A stretch of 64,000 bases of DNA from contig JADIIX010000035.1 in NCBI GenBank assembly GCA_027604505.1, positions 1 through 64,000 of the forward strand, written 5' to 3'. The position numbers and the translations under genes are program-made. The stretch is from Gonapodya sp. JEL0774 (lineage: Eukaryota; Monoblepharomycota; Monoblepharidomycetes; Monoblepharidales; Gonapodyaceae). Below are positions 11,579-24,552 of the stretch, piece by piece (positions within the stretch are counted from its first letter, which is position 1; every line of letters begins with the position of its first letter). The notes under the pieces are model-generated. The model had not been told where the DNA came from. It ran no database searches and was given only the letters and a program-made list of their open reading frames with translations.

Positions 11579-12259
11579 GTCGCTCTTTGGCGGCCGTCGC
11601 GTTTGCCGGTCTCGGATGAAGTGGGATGGGAGCCCACGGATTGAGATTCGGTTTGTGGAGAGATTTCGAAATCCTGGTGACAGGTCGAGGCACACCACAA
11701 TCTCGTCATCCACAGACCCGCAAACGATGGTTACTTGGAAAAATACCGGGATCTATTCAAACGTTCTGCCTAGTCACCGAAGGATGGCGTGGATCAAAAA
11801 ATTGTGAAGAGTCTGGGGCTAAAATCAGAGAGTCGCCTGATTGGTGGGCATTCCCAAAACCTTCAATTTCACAACAGAAAAGCTGTGCCGGATAGTTGCA
11901 AGCGCGATGTGGTTCCCTCAGATGTCTTCCACTCCCTTCCTGGTATGTAGAATGTAGCGTTATATCGTTGTATTACATGTCGTCTTTATCTAAGAAGTCA
12001 TGAAACATTCACACCACCTTGCTGCTGAGCTTTTCGACGCAATTGAACTGCGCAAGCGTTATTGCAATTCACGTTGCCACATGAGTATAAGATGTCGTGG
12101 CGCTCGGTTATAGTACCGTCATTTTCCAGGAAAGTTTGTACTGATGAATAAATCAATTTCTGTAAAGCACGGCAAGCAGCATGGCCATGTGCATCAGGTA
12201 TCCTGAGTTGTATGAAATATTCACAATCGATATGAATAACAGGGTAGTAAATCTACCTT
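11579..12259. other. Intergenic, divergent promoters
   Basis: About 680 bases between the NAR1 start and the next kinase gene. No convincing coding sequence; AT-rich near 12170-12270. Confidence 0.5.
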
Positions 12260-14485
12260 TTGGAGATTTATATAACATGTTGCCGGTGGGTGGCCGTGGA
12301 AGTCAGCGAAGACACTCCAGACACTCTCCGAACATCCAAACTCGATAATCCAATAATAATAATGACCATATTGAGCAAGTTGCGATCCATTGCCATGAAG
12401 TCCAAACCGAGGGCCTGTCCTCGCCCCAGAATGCAAACTACAACAAGGGCCAGCAGAACCTCCAAGATCAAGCGAGTCCTGGTCAACATTTGTGCTGCCC
12501 TCATACCATGCTTCCCCAAGCGCTCAAGGGAAGCTACAGAGCTTTCCAGACCAGACCAAGCTGTCGGATCGGTCGGGCTTGAGCCTCTGCATTCCAACGA
12601 AACCTCATTGCCATTGATCTGCTGCTCTTCTACCAATGCCCTAATCCACAGTGAAGTGACGATTGAAGAAGTTGACATCGAGCTTCCTCTCGGAGCGGAA
12701 CTGTCACAAGCTCAGGCTCCCCAGATTCCCAGCTCAATCGACCACACCATTCTCATCCGAGAGATCTCGGGAAACTATGGTAAGAATGTGTTACACTTCA
12801 TCATGATCGAATATTGGATCGTGCTAATCGAGCATAATGCCTCCCTTACGTCATCCAAACAGTATTCGGATGTGCCGTTCCACCATCTCCGTCGCTCCCC
12901 GTAGAGTACTCAGCCACACCCTCGGATCATCTTGTGATCTCTGACAAGACTGGGTGTCTCATCGAACTTCAGGGTACAACTTTCGGGGAGAGCAAGTCAT
13001 CCTCGGAGATGTCATTCGTCGAACGCCTGCAAGTGTCTCAGAATGAAGAGGTTTCCGAAGTGATACCTCCGGAGTACGTTTTGGGATCTCCGGTTGAAGG
13101 TGAGGTTACAGATCTAGCACCTCGGAGAGCTGTCATTTCTCATCGAAACCGATTTCCATCGCAAGACGCGGCTCACACACCGACCAGTTCATCCACGTCG
13201 ATAAAAGAAAGCGATGAAAGTGACGATGAGCTGATGGCTCGACCAGCTCCTGTTGACTGGAGCATAGCGCAGTTATCTGATTTCGACCTTCTCGAGGAAC
13301 TAGGGAGCGGAATGTTCGGTAGGTCAAACTTGCGAGTCCCGTTCACGTCAAACCTCAACCGACCTCCTGACCTTCACACATCACTAGGCACGGTGTTCAA
13401 AGCGCGATACATCCCTACCGACCAAATCGTCGCCCTCAAACGAATGGTCCCGAACTCGGACGTGCCCTACGACAAGCTCATTGAGACCGCTGACTACGAC
13501 CTAAGGGCGTCGTTTGATTGTCAGAGGGCAGGTGGCCGTGGTGTTGTGAAGTTGTTCTGTTGGTTTGGTGAGAGCGGCTGCGTGTGAGTATTCCGGATCG
13601 TGTTTGGGAATCTGCACAGTGATGCTCTAACTCTGGGTTCAACGTGTCAGATACATCGTAATGGAATGCGCAATCAGTGACCTCGACCACGTGATACGAG
13701 CTCGGAGCTGCAACGAAAACTGTCCCTTGAGGAAAGGGCTCCCCATGAATGAAGCGAAGAAATACTTCGCAGGGCTCTTGGAGGGTATCCATACGATGCA
13801 CTCAGCGAGTATCGCCCATCGGGATCTGAAGCCCGAGAATCTTCTCGTTTTCTCCGATGGTAGCGTGCGAATCGGCGACTTTGGTAAGCCTTGTGTCCTT
13901 GTTGCTTGATTGTACGAGAGGCTCATTTCCACTCTTTATGCTTTTTTCGTCACTTCCATCTAAGGCTGTGCAACTTGGGTGCGGTACCGTCGGGACGACG
14001 GATCAATGATCCTCGAAGACAGCCGGTGCGGCACGTACGAATACCGGGCACCTGAGCAGCATCGGGTATGTTGTTGTTTTTTGTTTAGAACTCTGATCCA
14101 ACTATGGTGGTACAGTGTCATTCTATTTGGTCCATCGAAACTTGTGCTTTCACCCACAGGTCAAACGCAGCCGCCCCTACAACCTATTCGCGAACGACAT
14201 GTTTGCCGCCGGCGTGATCTTGTGGAACATTGCATACGGCCGCAACCCAAGTCATGATCGCTCGGTGAAACCCTGGTCCGGTCGAATCCGAGCGACGCAG
14301 TTGGACAAAGTGGAGGACCCAGACTTGCGAGATCTGGTGGGACGGCTGATGTGTCCGGTGGAGGAGAGATTGACGGTAAGTTCTTATGGAGAAGAGGGGA
14401 TTACCGCGAAGAACCTATTCAAATTCACCGTGGCATTTTGCAGCTGCAAGAGGCACAAGAACACAGGTGGCTTCGAGAGGACTAG
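12260..14485 (+). CDS. Divergent Ser/Thr protein kinase with long N-terminal region
   Basis: Seven exons (12260-12779, 12863-13318, 13388-13583, 13651-13883, 13965-14065, 14160-14375, 14444-14485) close into 587 residues. The kinase domain occupies the C-terminal half. Its Gly loop is LGSGMFGTVFKARY, the lysine is in VALKRM, the catalytic loop is IAHRDLKPENLL, DFG follows, the activation segment ends GTYEYRAPEQ, and the C-terminal HRWL motif is kinase-like. All catalytic residues are present, so it should be active. The first 325 residues have no domain I recognise and are rich in Ser, Glu and Asp with acidic stretches. The start is uncertain: ATG at 12260 or 12362. It is closer to CMGC/STE-type kinases than to the TKL-like kinases elsewhere in the window. 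Confidence 0.85.
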
Positions 14486-15304
14486 GAGACGGTGCATGTA
14501 TGTGTTGGGCGTCAAGATCGGATCGGGGAAAAGGGTAACTAATTGGGTTCCTTCATCTTAAGTAATGACGCGCGTCTGTCAGGTTGTCGTGAAGGAAAAT
14601 GGGTTGAGGACGGAAACAATAAAACTGTTTCGTATGTAACAGTACTTCACGAATGTACACTTCTCTTGAGCTTTGAAATGCGTCTTGACTAATCTCCATG
14701 CTTGAAGTCATTTTGAGAGACAAAGATGTAATCTGAGAAAGTCCATCATTTCCAAGTTAGCATGCGGCGGACCATCATGATTACATGTTAGCGAGAAAGA
14801 AAGTTGAGCTCATGCTCTTCTCAACGTGAGCAATGGTCTAACTTTTGTGTTCTGGCCAATGGGACAGACATGGGTCAATGGTTTGCGCGTAACACAGAGC
14901 CTGGGAATTGTCCTTACTGGAAGGTGCACACAATGATCTCTTAGCGCGACTGACTGGATTTTCTAAAATGTTTATTCTCCTTCAGTTTTATGTTTCACAT
15001 TTTGTGGCGTTGGCGGATGGCAGTGGCTGACAGGAAGAATATTCTTGAAGGAGCACGGGGAAATCAAAGGACGAAACTGTGGAGTACAAGAATAAATCGC
15101 GCTCCTTTTCTGAACCTGCCGCCGTTTTTAGGTCTTCACAACAATGAGCGGCAAGGCGTCCTGTCCATACGGAAGGTGTGGCTGAGTCATGAGCATGTGT
15201 TCCACCCTGGTCAAGATTCTTCGGTTCTTCTTTTCCGCCAACCAACGGGGAACACGAGCGGGCAGACACCCTGAGCGAAGGCAATCGCCACCTTGGACAC
15301 CACT
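14486..15304. other. Intergenic
   Basis: About 820 bases between two same-strand genes. I see no conserved coding pattern on either strand. Confidence 0.5.
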
Positions 15305-18300
15305 ATGTCGGAGGAGACGACGAAGAAGAGCTGGGCGGCAGACCGTAACAAGGCTGCGCCTTTACCGGGGAAAGACCAATTTGGGAACCTTAAGGTGAGC
15401 ACGTTGTTACTGGAAATAAGATGAGAATGTGAAGGGCAGCTGTGTTAGAAGCAGGATGGATCGCGCGTGATTGTGGATTCCTAACCATGAATGGGTAAGG
15501 ATGTGGATACCCCCAGATGGGAGGTGGATCTCATTCGACAACCGTCGCCGTCGCGTCATATAACGGTTTTTATTGGAAATCGACAACATTCAGTGGACGC
15601 ATTACTGCCCATTTTCAACGTCTTCCTTTGATACCTCGATCCCCGTGTCATTGTACCTTTCCACCCTGCTGCTTCACAACAGTCCCGATGGCAATCGACA
15701 ACTGATACCCACCTCGCGAAGCAACGTGTCCTGAAGGGTGAACGACCTGCTGGAATATCTGGGGCCGCGGAACCGGCTCCTGACTGGTTGGTTCCCTCCA
15801 CTCCTGGAGCCCCAGCCACGGGATCGAAAATTCCAGTCGCGGCAGGGGCGCGAAAAGAGGCTGCCGAGGCTGCAGCGTCTGTTTCGGGACCAGGCGCCAC
15901 GTCCCCTCCACCTCCACCGGAGAAACATGTGCCGACAGGAGCCAAAGTGGCGCCATCCGCCCTCAAGGTGAGTATCCCCGCCCATCATCAGCGCGGTTAA
16001 GTATTATCTACGTATAGATTGTATGGACAACTGCTTTCTGGGATGCACCAGACTCGAACCGGTCGTGACGACGGTCTCCGGTCGAGGAGGTTCGTGACGC
16101 ACAACATTGGAACTCCTTTTGACACCTTTCAATATTTCCGTCGTTATCCGTATGTGCAGCAATTTATGAAGCTCTAATATCTGCTCCCTTGCTCCCAAAA
16201 TTGTTCTCTAGGCCCAATTTGAGACCAAACTCTCCTCCCACGCCAACAAACAGAAAGTTCTCTCTGGGGCAATGAGCGCTAAAGCGCAGGCGGCAGAAAA
16301 GGCCAAACGGGAAGCGGAAGAAGCCGCTGCTCGTGCTGCTAAGGAGGCGCAGGAGGCCATCGAACGCCAAAAGCGGGAGGCCGAGGAAGCGGCGGAGAGA
16401 GAACGAAAGGAGGAAGAGGAGAGGCGGAGGCGTGCAGAGAGGGCAGAACGCGAAGCACGGGAGGAAGCAGAGCGCATCGCGCATGCGGAAGCGGAGCGGA
16501 TCGCCAATGCTGAAGCGGAGCGAGTTGCGAGAGCCGAAGCCATGAGAGCGTCAAAGGCAGAAGCGGAGGCTCAAGCTAGAGAGCGTGAGCGAGCTCGAGA
16601 GAAGGAAAGGGAGGCTAGTGCTCGATCACGCTCGTCATCTCGCCCGCCGGACGGGGGGGACAATGGACGAGAGGGAAGCCGCGACCCGCGGGACCGCAGC
16701 CGTGATCCTCGAGAAAGGAGCCGAGATGGACGAGCGGAGGGCCGTGACGGACGGGATACCCGCGACCGCTCACGTTCTCGTGCTCCGGATGCCGCCCACG
16801 CCCCCCGATCTTCCTCACGTGCACCCGATGCCGCAACCCGTTCCGCTCGCTCGCAGTCCCGAGCCCCTGACCCTTCTTCCCGCTCCCGCTCCTCATCACG
16901 TGCTCCCAATGTCAAGTCTCCCGGGCCCAGCGAGTACGATCGAGATTGGACCTCAAATTCAGACGATGGACACAGCGAGCCGGCCTCGCCGCGATCGGAG
17001 GGTGAGTTTGGCGGGAGGAAGGTGGTGCATCATGTTTCTGGTCGCCATTCAGTAGCTACGTCGGCGTCGGAGGGAGAGTACAACTACGATACTGAATCGG
17101 AACGGGGTGGAAGCAGGAGGAGGAGACGAAGGACGGGAGCGTCAGAGAGCGAGGGAGATGAGCAAGAAGAAACGACACCGACTGCAGAACACCCACCCAT
17201 GGGATGGGACGATATGTTTGGTGGGATGGGAGGAGTGCCAGTTGTGGACGCTAAAGTTGGTTCAAGCACAGGTACTTACAACATTGGAGGGCGGAGAGGC
17301 GCGCCCACACCACCTGCCAAAGATCCGTGGCCTTCTGCCTCTGGGCGCCCCCCAATTGTATCCGGTCCCTCGATCACGACTTCCACTGGTGGCACAGTAC
17401 CTTCTATCTTCTCTTCCTCCCTCTACACTCCACCTGCGCGTGGATCGTCAGAAGCAGCGTCGCAAAATCCTCACGTCGCCGCTGTGACCGCAGCTGCTAG
17501 TCTTGACGCTCCAGCATCATCTTTGCCCGCCCTCCTCAAGAAGATTTCAACCGAACAGCTCTCACAGTACCTGGGAAGTGGACCTTTATACTCATCCTAT
17601 GAAAGAACTGGGACGACACTCAGATCCCAGGCGAGCAAGGAACGACTCCTTGCACCCTCTGAGACAGGGGGCTCCGCAGGCGCCAATGGTATGGTTAGGA
17701 AACGTTCGTACAACGCACTTACCGTGCACGCCGCCAAACAAGGAGAGCTTCCACAGTCACCAGTGAGCTTTTTGGGAATCCGTCCCACTCCTCGTGAAGG
17801 CGATCTTTATTCCAACCCATATGGATATCCGGACCGTTTTGGCGCGTCGGGCAGCCCTGAGGTTGGTCGCATCTGGGTCAGCCGAGCGACTCGAAGTGAC
17901 GGATTGGCTGATCTTGCCAAGAGTAAAGGCGCAGTGACGCCCAAACTCGTCAGCGTTAAAGTGGATGTGAACGCATGGTACCCTCCTTCATCGAGACAGT
18001 CGTCTGTGGAGGCTGTGGAATCTGCAAGGGCGCTGGCGGTCAGGACATCTTCAATCACCAGTGCCAACCGACGATCGAGGAGGTTGAAGAGCAAGCCGAG
18101 TAGATCCGAATACCCGGCGGTGCGGAAAATGAGAGGCGACGTTGACTTCGCACCTGAGCGGGTTGACGAGGTGGACGACGACTGGGACGCATGGGCAGAT
18201 GAGGTGCTCGGGGAGGTTGTCGCTGCGGCTGCGAAGGCAGCTGAAGTAGCACCACCTCCCCCACAACAGCAAAGGGGTCGTGGCGACACAAGAGAGGTAA

Positions 18301-18527
18301 GAATGGAAGAGTCTCCGAGAGATTCATCACACAGCGAGAGAGGATGGAAGAGATGGAGGTTCTTTTCGCGGGTGGGGCGGGCGTTGGGCTTGAACCGAAA
18401 GAGAAGCAAGACTCCGGAGAGGAACAACACAAGGAATGTTCCATCTGCTGCATCTGCTGCAAGCACCGGGAACAGAAAGACGAAGGCGAAGCGAACAATT
18501 TTATTTGGACGTCAGGCAACCATGTGA
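15305..18527 (+). CDS. Coiled-coil protein with RS/RD-rich domain, function unknown
   Basis: Three exons, 15305-15394, 15683-15967 and 16212-18527, give 896 residues in one frame. Residues 1-150 are Pro/Ala-rich. Residues about 150-262 are almost only Ala, Glu, Lys and Arg in a heptad-like pattern (KAKREAEEAAARAAKEAQ) and should form a long charged helix or coiled coil. Residues about 262-360 are Arg-Ser and Arg-Asp dipeptides with repeated SRAPD units, like the RS domains of splicing factors. The remainder is Ser/Pro/Gly-rich and likely disordered, ending in a very basic segment (KRWRFFSR, KTKAKRTILFGR). No RNA-recognition motif is visible. RS domains suggest a nuclear, phosphorylated protein, but this is inference from composition. 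Confidence 0.8.
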
Positions 18528-20048
18528 TCGCATGAAATCATACCTTGGATACAGAGCAACCCTTAACACCGCTTAACGTTATTATGGATATTGTTCTCGG
18601 CTCTAGGACGTGCAGTTTTATTATAGCTCCTTAGACGTGTTATGTTTGTTTGTGTCAAAGTTGCGGGTAAATGGATTTAGTATCAAATTGATCGCAAAGT
18701 CGAACCACAAAACTGTTTTTGGAGGCATCTGTACAAGGAAGAAGCACTATCCCCACACTCAGTACCTTTCCAATACTGTCTTGGATGAGATCCTAATTAG
18801 CTTCCGCTTGGTGAACTTTGTTTACATTGGACTTTGACTGACGCTTTGTGGGACGCGTTCAGCAACGTCTAAATATAGCATCGGCGAATTTTATGCAACT
18901 TCTTGGAGGATTCCTCTTTGGAAGGTTCACGTCATCAATGCTGGTGTCAAGCTCAAGGCCTTGCGATCAAAAGGACGAGTCGCGAACACACCATCAAAGG
19001 GAATACGCGCATCCTTCCAATCAGCACGTTCCTTCAACTCCAATTGCATCCGTTCCCGGAATTCAAGTGTGATTTGCGATGAAGGCACGGTTTCGCACAG
19101 TTTCTTGTCCCCGCACGAACGTTGGGCCTCCTGACAACCGTCATCGCTCCAGAGAACATTTTCGCACATGATCAGAGAGGAGAATATTTTGCAAGGGGGA
19201 TTTGAAGTGAAATGATGTACGAAGCTCGGCCTTGGGGAAATTCTCGATGACGTATGTGTTTGTGTTCTTTTTGTTATCAGAGAATTTCCACCGATGGAGC
19301 ATCAAGAACAGAACTCCACGTCAAAATTATCTATTTAGTTTTAAAAGCCCCTTTTCTCATGCTAGATAGTCAAGATCTATTCGTTTTTGCTCTGCTCTTT
19401 GTTATTCACTGACATTTGCCAGTCGGCACGATAACAATCGAACGAAGTCTTCGTGACACAAACTCTCCTGGTGATCAGAGAAGGAACAACCTCGTGGAGA
19501 CGATGGTATCGCAGACTCCGGTCAGGTTGTGTCGGTGCCCCGAATCACTGGCGGGGTGAGCCTACACTATTCTCCCTCCCAAGTACCTAACCCCGCTTCA
19601 CCCCTGTTGACGAAAATCACGTCGACAGACGTGTACAGTAGGGAGGTGACGATAGAGTGCTGTATCGCGTTGCAGTATTATGCGAAAGCGATTGAGTTGC
19701 AGGTGCAACCGCTTCACTTTCCGCGTTCCCGGCTTTACTGATTCAACAATCTCAAATTTGAATCCAACACGCGCAGTTCGTAGCAAGACGCGATCCTCGA
19801 ATAGTCAAGACCACCAATTCACTTTTCACTTGTATTCCAATCGTCCTTCACACGGTGTTCTTGGCCCAGATTTAGGCGTTGATTGCGCTATCCAAGTGTT
19901 GTGTCCTCCTTGCACCATGTGGCCGAAACCTTTGAGATGCGTGGCCGCAAATTGTTGAACTTAGAGAGCTCTCGACGATACTCCGGCCAAGCTTATGGAG
20001 TTCGAGCTCGTCGTGTTCATCTTTCCGCATGCTACCTTCCCTCGACGC
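18528..20048. other. Intergenic, about 1.5 kb
   Basis: No gene I can support. A minus-strand frame at 19169-18927 (80 codons, MCENVLWSDDGC at its start) is open but has no recognisable motif and no flanking splice pattern, so it is left uncalled. Confidence 0.4.
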
Positions 20049-21967
20049 CTAATCGTCGTCGTCGATCACCATCGGCTCTTCTATGGTGAATGATACAACA
20101 TGCGTCTGCGCCTGCACTCGTACTTGTGCACTTCCTCTTTCGGGAGGGTTGGCTGGTCCGTGTTCTGTCCCGTTCGGAGTGCCAGATGATGTCGATACCC
20201 GGTTGCGTGTACTTTGAACTGCCTCGCCTGCAGAGCTCATTAATGGTACGCGGACGGGGGCGGGCATGGGAGCGATGGTCGGCAGTGGAATATCATAGAC
20301 AGAGGAAACTGGGATCAAAGAAGGGGTTGTAAGCCACGATGAGATAAGAAATACATCACACGAACAGTGCAAAACCAATAGGACAGAATCCCACACATTG
20401 GGTTGCACGCAGTCATGGATGTGATCAAACTGCAGTCCCACACAGTCCGCAAAGGAAATGCAGACCTCTGTGACGCCGAACAGCGCCGTGATTTGGATTC
20501 CAGCTTCAACCCGCAAATAATGTCACGCAAGACGAGATATCTTTGCAATCTCCATCGAGTCTCTCAATCCCAGGCAACGGACTGGGTCAGCCTCCCATCA
20601 ACTCACGTCGTGCCACCTCCTTCTTCACTTCCATCAATCCATCCACTACTTTCCTCAGCTTGGTCTGCACTTCCACCATCTCTCTTACTCTGTACCCAGC
20701 CTCCTTCCTGTCAGCCTCATCAGCCAGGTTCCAATACTCCCCTCCTGGCTCCCACCCAGCACACGAAGCGACGTGCCGGTCGTAGTAGTGGACGCAGGCA
20801 GAGAGACACCGGAGGAAAGCGTCAACGTGGTTCAGGAAAGACTCGTCCGAGGGCAGCGGGGGCCCGATGGAGAGTGGTGGCGGTGGGTAAGTTGGGCTAG
20901 GGGCCGGAGCTGAGATGATGTGGGGTAGGAGGGTTTTAGGGGCATGCAACGGAGCATAAATCAATATGAGAGGATGGTACAGTACAATTGCGCTTCCTGC
21001 GAGAGTTGCACCGCTCAAAGACGCTGCTCGAAGTTCCTGTTGGATTCCTACTATTGAACACCTCTTGCACAGCCCTCGTTCGACGAACGTTTGACGATTG
21101 AAGGATAGAACTCACACCCCGCCTCAGTCTTGACACCTCATTTTATCACACGGGACCAAGTTCTCAATCGTTTCTTTGATAACTCACCGATAGTCCGCAC
21201 ACCTTCCACCACCTCATCAAACATGCTGATCAGCTTAGTCAAATCTCTCTGCGGTTCGAGTTGCTGGGAGTATTTGTTCAGCTTTTGCGTGGCATCGGTA
21301 CGGCGTTGGTTGAGGTGAGCGATTTCAAGGGAAGAGCTGTGGATCGTGAGGAACCGGGCGTTGGAGGAAGCGAACTCGAAGTCTTGTCGCAAAACACTCG
21401 CCCAACCGGCTACGTGCTACGCGCTCCCGATTTTTGCTCCTTGATATGTTTTTCTCCCGTTCGTAGTTTCACCGAACCATGTCGGTCCGACGACACCAAG
21501 TCGCGTCTGATCCATCAACCCTCTAAACTCACTTCCAAAAGTCCACGAACATACCATACATGTTCGTTCTCTGAAACGCTCCGACATCGCGGATGGCAAG
21601 CTTGCGTCCACGTTTGATGTTGCACATTGGAGGTGACAATCTCGCTCGTCAACGCGAAAGACGTTCGGCACACTCCTCAACTCACCCCATGGCCACTGTC
21701 CACTACGTTCCAGCACTGCTCCCATACCCTTGATCCCAGAAACTCTGTCCGTTCCCAAGCGGCGGTAAGGGATTGGCTGCTCTCCTGAAGCGCGTTCGTA
21801 GCTTCCAAGACCTGCCTTCTCGCGGCTTCTTGAATCCTGCTGAGGTCGGCTGTTACAAGGATTTTATAGACGATCTTCAAAGGGCCGATGACAGCGGGGA
21901 TGAAGAAAGTGGTGTCTTGATCGACACTTGCTGAAGGATTCACTGACGCCGAAAGTCCAATAAACAT
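20049..21967 (-). CDS. Unrecognised multi-exon protein with hydrophobic and helical segments
   Basis: Several minus-strand exons appear linked. They are 21967 to about 21679 (ending at GTGAGT), about 21650-21530 (RKLAIRDVGAFQRTNMYGMF), about 21410-21187 (FEFASSNARFLTIHSSSLEI, then a helical DATQKLNKYSQQLEPQRDL), about 21050-20605 (with the hydrophobic SAIVLYHPLILIYAPLH, a proline-rich stretch and a helical C-part ending before GTGAGT), and a last exon ending in an acidic VIDDDD at 20049. The individual exons look coding, but I could not make every junction agree in phase, so the model is approximate. Two hydrophobic stretches suggest membrane association. I do not recognise the family. Confidence 0.5.
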
Positions 21968-22263
21968 TCAGTAAATTGAAATTATTTTCCCTGTAAATAG
22001 ATGAAAACTTGCTTGCAGTGTCCATTCGTCAGAGTCTGTCAGAGAGTCCTGTTCGTGTTTTTCGGGAGCGTGCGGATGGTGGATGGCCGGGCCCGTGGCC
22101 TTCTTGGCTCAGAAGTGCCAAGCTTGTTCAGTGCACGATCCCGCGACCGGATGGGTTTCTGAGGGCTGGTCAGGCGACCAAAACACATCCTTTCAATCTG
22201 CGATGCAAGCTCGAGGCAGCAGCCATTTCCAGATACACTCGCGCCTTCTCTCGGTTTCTTCTG

Positions 22264-23322
22264 ATGGTACATTGCAAACCTGCCGTCTGTCGCATTCCCT
22301 CTGTCTACCCACTCTCCACTCTCTCCTTCAAGAACGCCTCAAATCCCCCTTCCCTTAACATCCTAGCCTTCCCCAACGAATTGCTTTCCCACCTCTTCTC
22401 TTTCTTCGATCCCTTCACCCAGCACCGCCTCGGCCTTCCCACACGCGCACTCAACCGACGCCTCGCCAACATCCTGCGCGATCCGCGCCGCCTGGCTACC
22501 CGTATGCTGCGCCACTTCAGAGTGCCTGAATACGCCTTGCGCGCCGAGTGCGGTCGCATTCCGCCCGACATGCCTACTGTCACGCTGGTGATGCGCAAAT
22601 GCAGGCGGCAGCCTCAAACAGAGTGCTTGGATGCGGCCATAGTGGGGGGCTGCGTGGACCTTGTGCGCATGCTGATGAAGAGAATTGATGGGTGCTCCTG
22701 GAACACGGCGGCCGTTGCTGTGAAGCATGGCCTCGATACAACGTTGACTGTTCCTTTGCTGGAGAGAACATATGTCCAACGTATGATGGGTATTAATATG
22801 GCGATAGTACAAGGAGATTACAACGAGGATTGTCAGCTAAGGGAGGAGTTGAGCCGCTACGTTGACAGCATGATGGTCGATGCGTGTAGACAGGGCCGGG
22901 TCGACCTGGTCCAGGCTCTCACAAAGGTTTTCGGTAAACACATCAGCTCTGGAGCTTTGGATGTCGCCGCTGAGAATGGTCACCTCGACACCCTCCGGTT
23001 CCTGATAGACAATGGCGGGGACAAGTTGCAGAACTATTCGGGCCAGGGTTTCCTGAAAGCGGCCGAAAATGGACACTTAGCGTGTGTGCAGTACCTTTTG
23101 GACGCACACCCACAATGGATGAGCGCAGAGATTAGAAGCAGCGCCTTGAAATCTGCAGCCCACAACGGCCAACTGGACGTTGTGCGGGTATTCCGGGCCC
23201 ACCATTCTCACAACATGGACATCGATGCTGCCCTCGTAGCTACCTGCCAGGACACAGTCCCGGACAAAACCGACCTTCTGGAAGATGAAAAAGATATTGT
23301 GATCGCCGACTTAGCGTTTTGA
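22264..23322 (+). CDS. F-box and ankyrin-repeat protein
   Basis: Single exon, 352 residues from the first good ATG (22264). An F-box-like helix set (LNILAFPNELLSHLFSFF) lies at about residues 30-70. Ankyrin-type repeats follow, for example LDAAIVGGCVDLVRMLM, ALDVAAENGHLDTLRFLI, FLKAAENGHLACVQYLL and ALKSAAHNGQLDVVRVF. In this architecture the F-box binds Skp1 of an SCF ubiquitin ligase and the ankyrins choose the substrate; both roles are inferred from the family. The open frame continues upstream without an ATG, so 22264 is the likely start. Confidence 0.82.
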   Translation: MVHCKPAVCRIPSVYPLSTLSFKNASNPPSLNILAFPNELLSHLFSFFDPFTQHRLGLPTRALNRRLANILRDPRRLATRMLRHFRVPEYALRAECGRIPPDMPTVTLVMRKCRRQPQTECLDAAIVGGCVDLVRMLMKRIDGCSWNTAAVAVKHGLDTTLTVPLLERTYVQRMMGINMAIVQGDYNEDCQLREELSRYVDSMMVDACRQGRVDLVQALTKVFGKHISSGALDVAAENGHLDTLRFLIDNGGDKLQNYSGQGFLKAAENGHLACVQYLLDAHPQWMSAEIRSSALKSAAHNGQLDVVRVFRAHHSHNMDIDAALVATCQDTVPDKTDLLEDEKDIVIADLAF

Positions 23323-24473
23323 GATGAACTCGCGGGTCATTGCGATAGTGGTGAAGATGACACTGCCGACTGCATTGTGTGCAGTGCATGCACAATTGTC
23401 ACAGCCATCGAGAAAGAATCTTGCCTGGGTGTACTGGTCAAACCAGATTTAATGCTGGAAAATTGTGTTGGCATAGGTATCCTTGAGTTCATTTGGTTAT
23501 GTGGTGGATTGTCAATGTCAATATGAATGTTCCATTCATGCGTTCAGACAAATGGCAATCCAGACTAGTCGAGCCTTGAGTTACTCAATTGAGAGCCCAA
23601 ACCTCCTTGCGTCCCTGGAGGAATTTTCTACAACAATGTCCATCAGTCTAACGGCACAACAGGAGAAGGACCTGGCAGGTTCACGAACCAAAGGTGCTGT
23701 GCAAATCCAAACGTGCAACAAAGGTGAGTATTGGGGATTCTCATGGACGAGGTAAGTACACTCATTCCCATGGACATACAAAGGCTTGATTTGGTTGTCT
23801 GCACACAATTTTAGCTAATAAAGCATGGCGGCTCAAGACAGCAAGCTCCTGAACCACGCATTACATTACATCCAGATTCCACTGTTGATCAGGGTTCAGG
23901 GCTCAGAGTATACTCAATAAATGAATGTGATGAGTACAGGAGAGTGAGGAGGTGCACAGAGGGGATGGAGGGTTGGATTGGAGATCCGGGAGTCAAATAT
24001 AATTTCAAACCCGAATAGGCATATCAGTTTGGAATAGAGTTGGTCTGAGCACTGTCAGAAGGGCGGGCAGAGAGATTCCAAAGGAAAGTACGTCAGGCGA
24101 GTGAAGGAGATAGCTGTCAGGCAAAAGATTTTTGGCGGGGTTGAGTTTCTGGTCTCGACGTTGAGATCATTCCCACCTGTCACATGCGGGTGCACACGAA
24201 AAACAGTAACACAAATTTAAGTCAAAAAATACAAAAAGTTGAGTGTCAAAAAAGGTTGTGCCCCGTGTTCTTCTACCACACGTTATGTGTTCTCCCAGCG
24301 ATCACCAAGTTATCAAGTCTTCTTCTCCTCTTAACATAGTTCCACCTACGTCCCCTTTCCTTTCCCATCGCTCCGTCCGCTTGTTCTCGATCCCCTCGCT
24401 ATCTTCCGCCTCGGAGCCACCCAACAGATTTTGTCATGATATGTGTTCCGCCCCATCCCAAGACGCTTAAAAA
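23323..24473. other. Intergenic, about 1.15 kb
   Basis: A 90-codon plus frame at 23483-23755 has no recognisable motif and is not called. The rest, including the segment before the tRNA, shows no coding signal. Confidence 0.45.
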
Positions 24474-24547
24474 GGTTCTTTAGCTCAGTTGGTCAGAGCG
24501 CGAGCTTAACACGCTCGAGGTCGTCGGTTCGATCCCGACAAGAATCA
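24474..24547 (+). tRNA. tRNA-Val (anticodon AAC)
   Basis: A full cloverleaf can be drawn: acceptor GGTTCTT with AAGAATC, D-stem GCTC/GAGC, anticodon stem CGAGC/GCTCG around the loop TTAACAC (AAC at positions 34-36), variable AGGTC, T-stem GTCGG/CCGAC with loop TTCGATC, and discriminator A. There is no intron and no encoded CCA. The A34 would be edited to inosine to read GUU/GUC codons. Confidence 0.95.
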
Positions 24548-24552
24548 TTTTT
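24548..24552 (+). terminator. RNA polymerase III T-run terminator
   Basis: A TTTTT run follows immediately after the discriminator base of tRNA-Val, the usual Pol III stop. Confidence 0.75.

Noticed and set aside
18927-19169. Minus-strand 80-codon frame
   Set aside because: No motif, no splice context, and many similar chance frames occur in this GC-balanced DNA.
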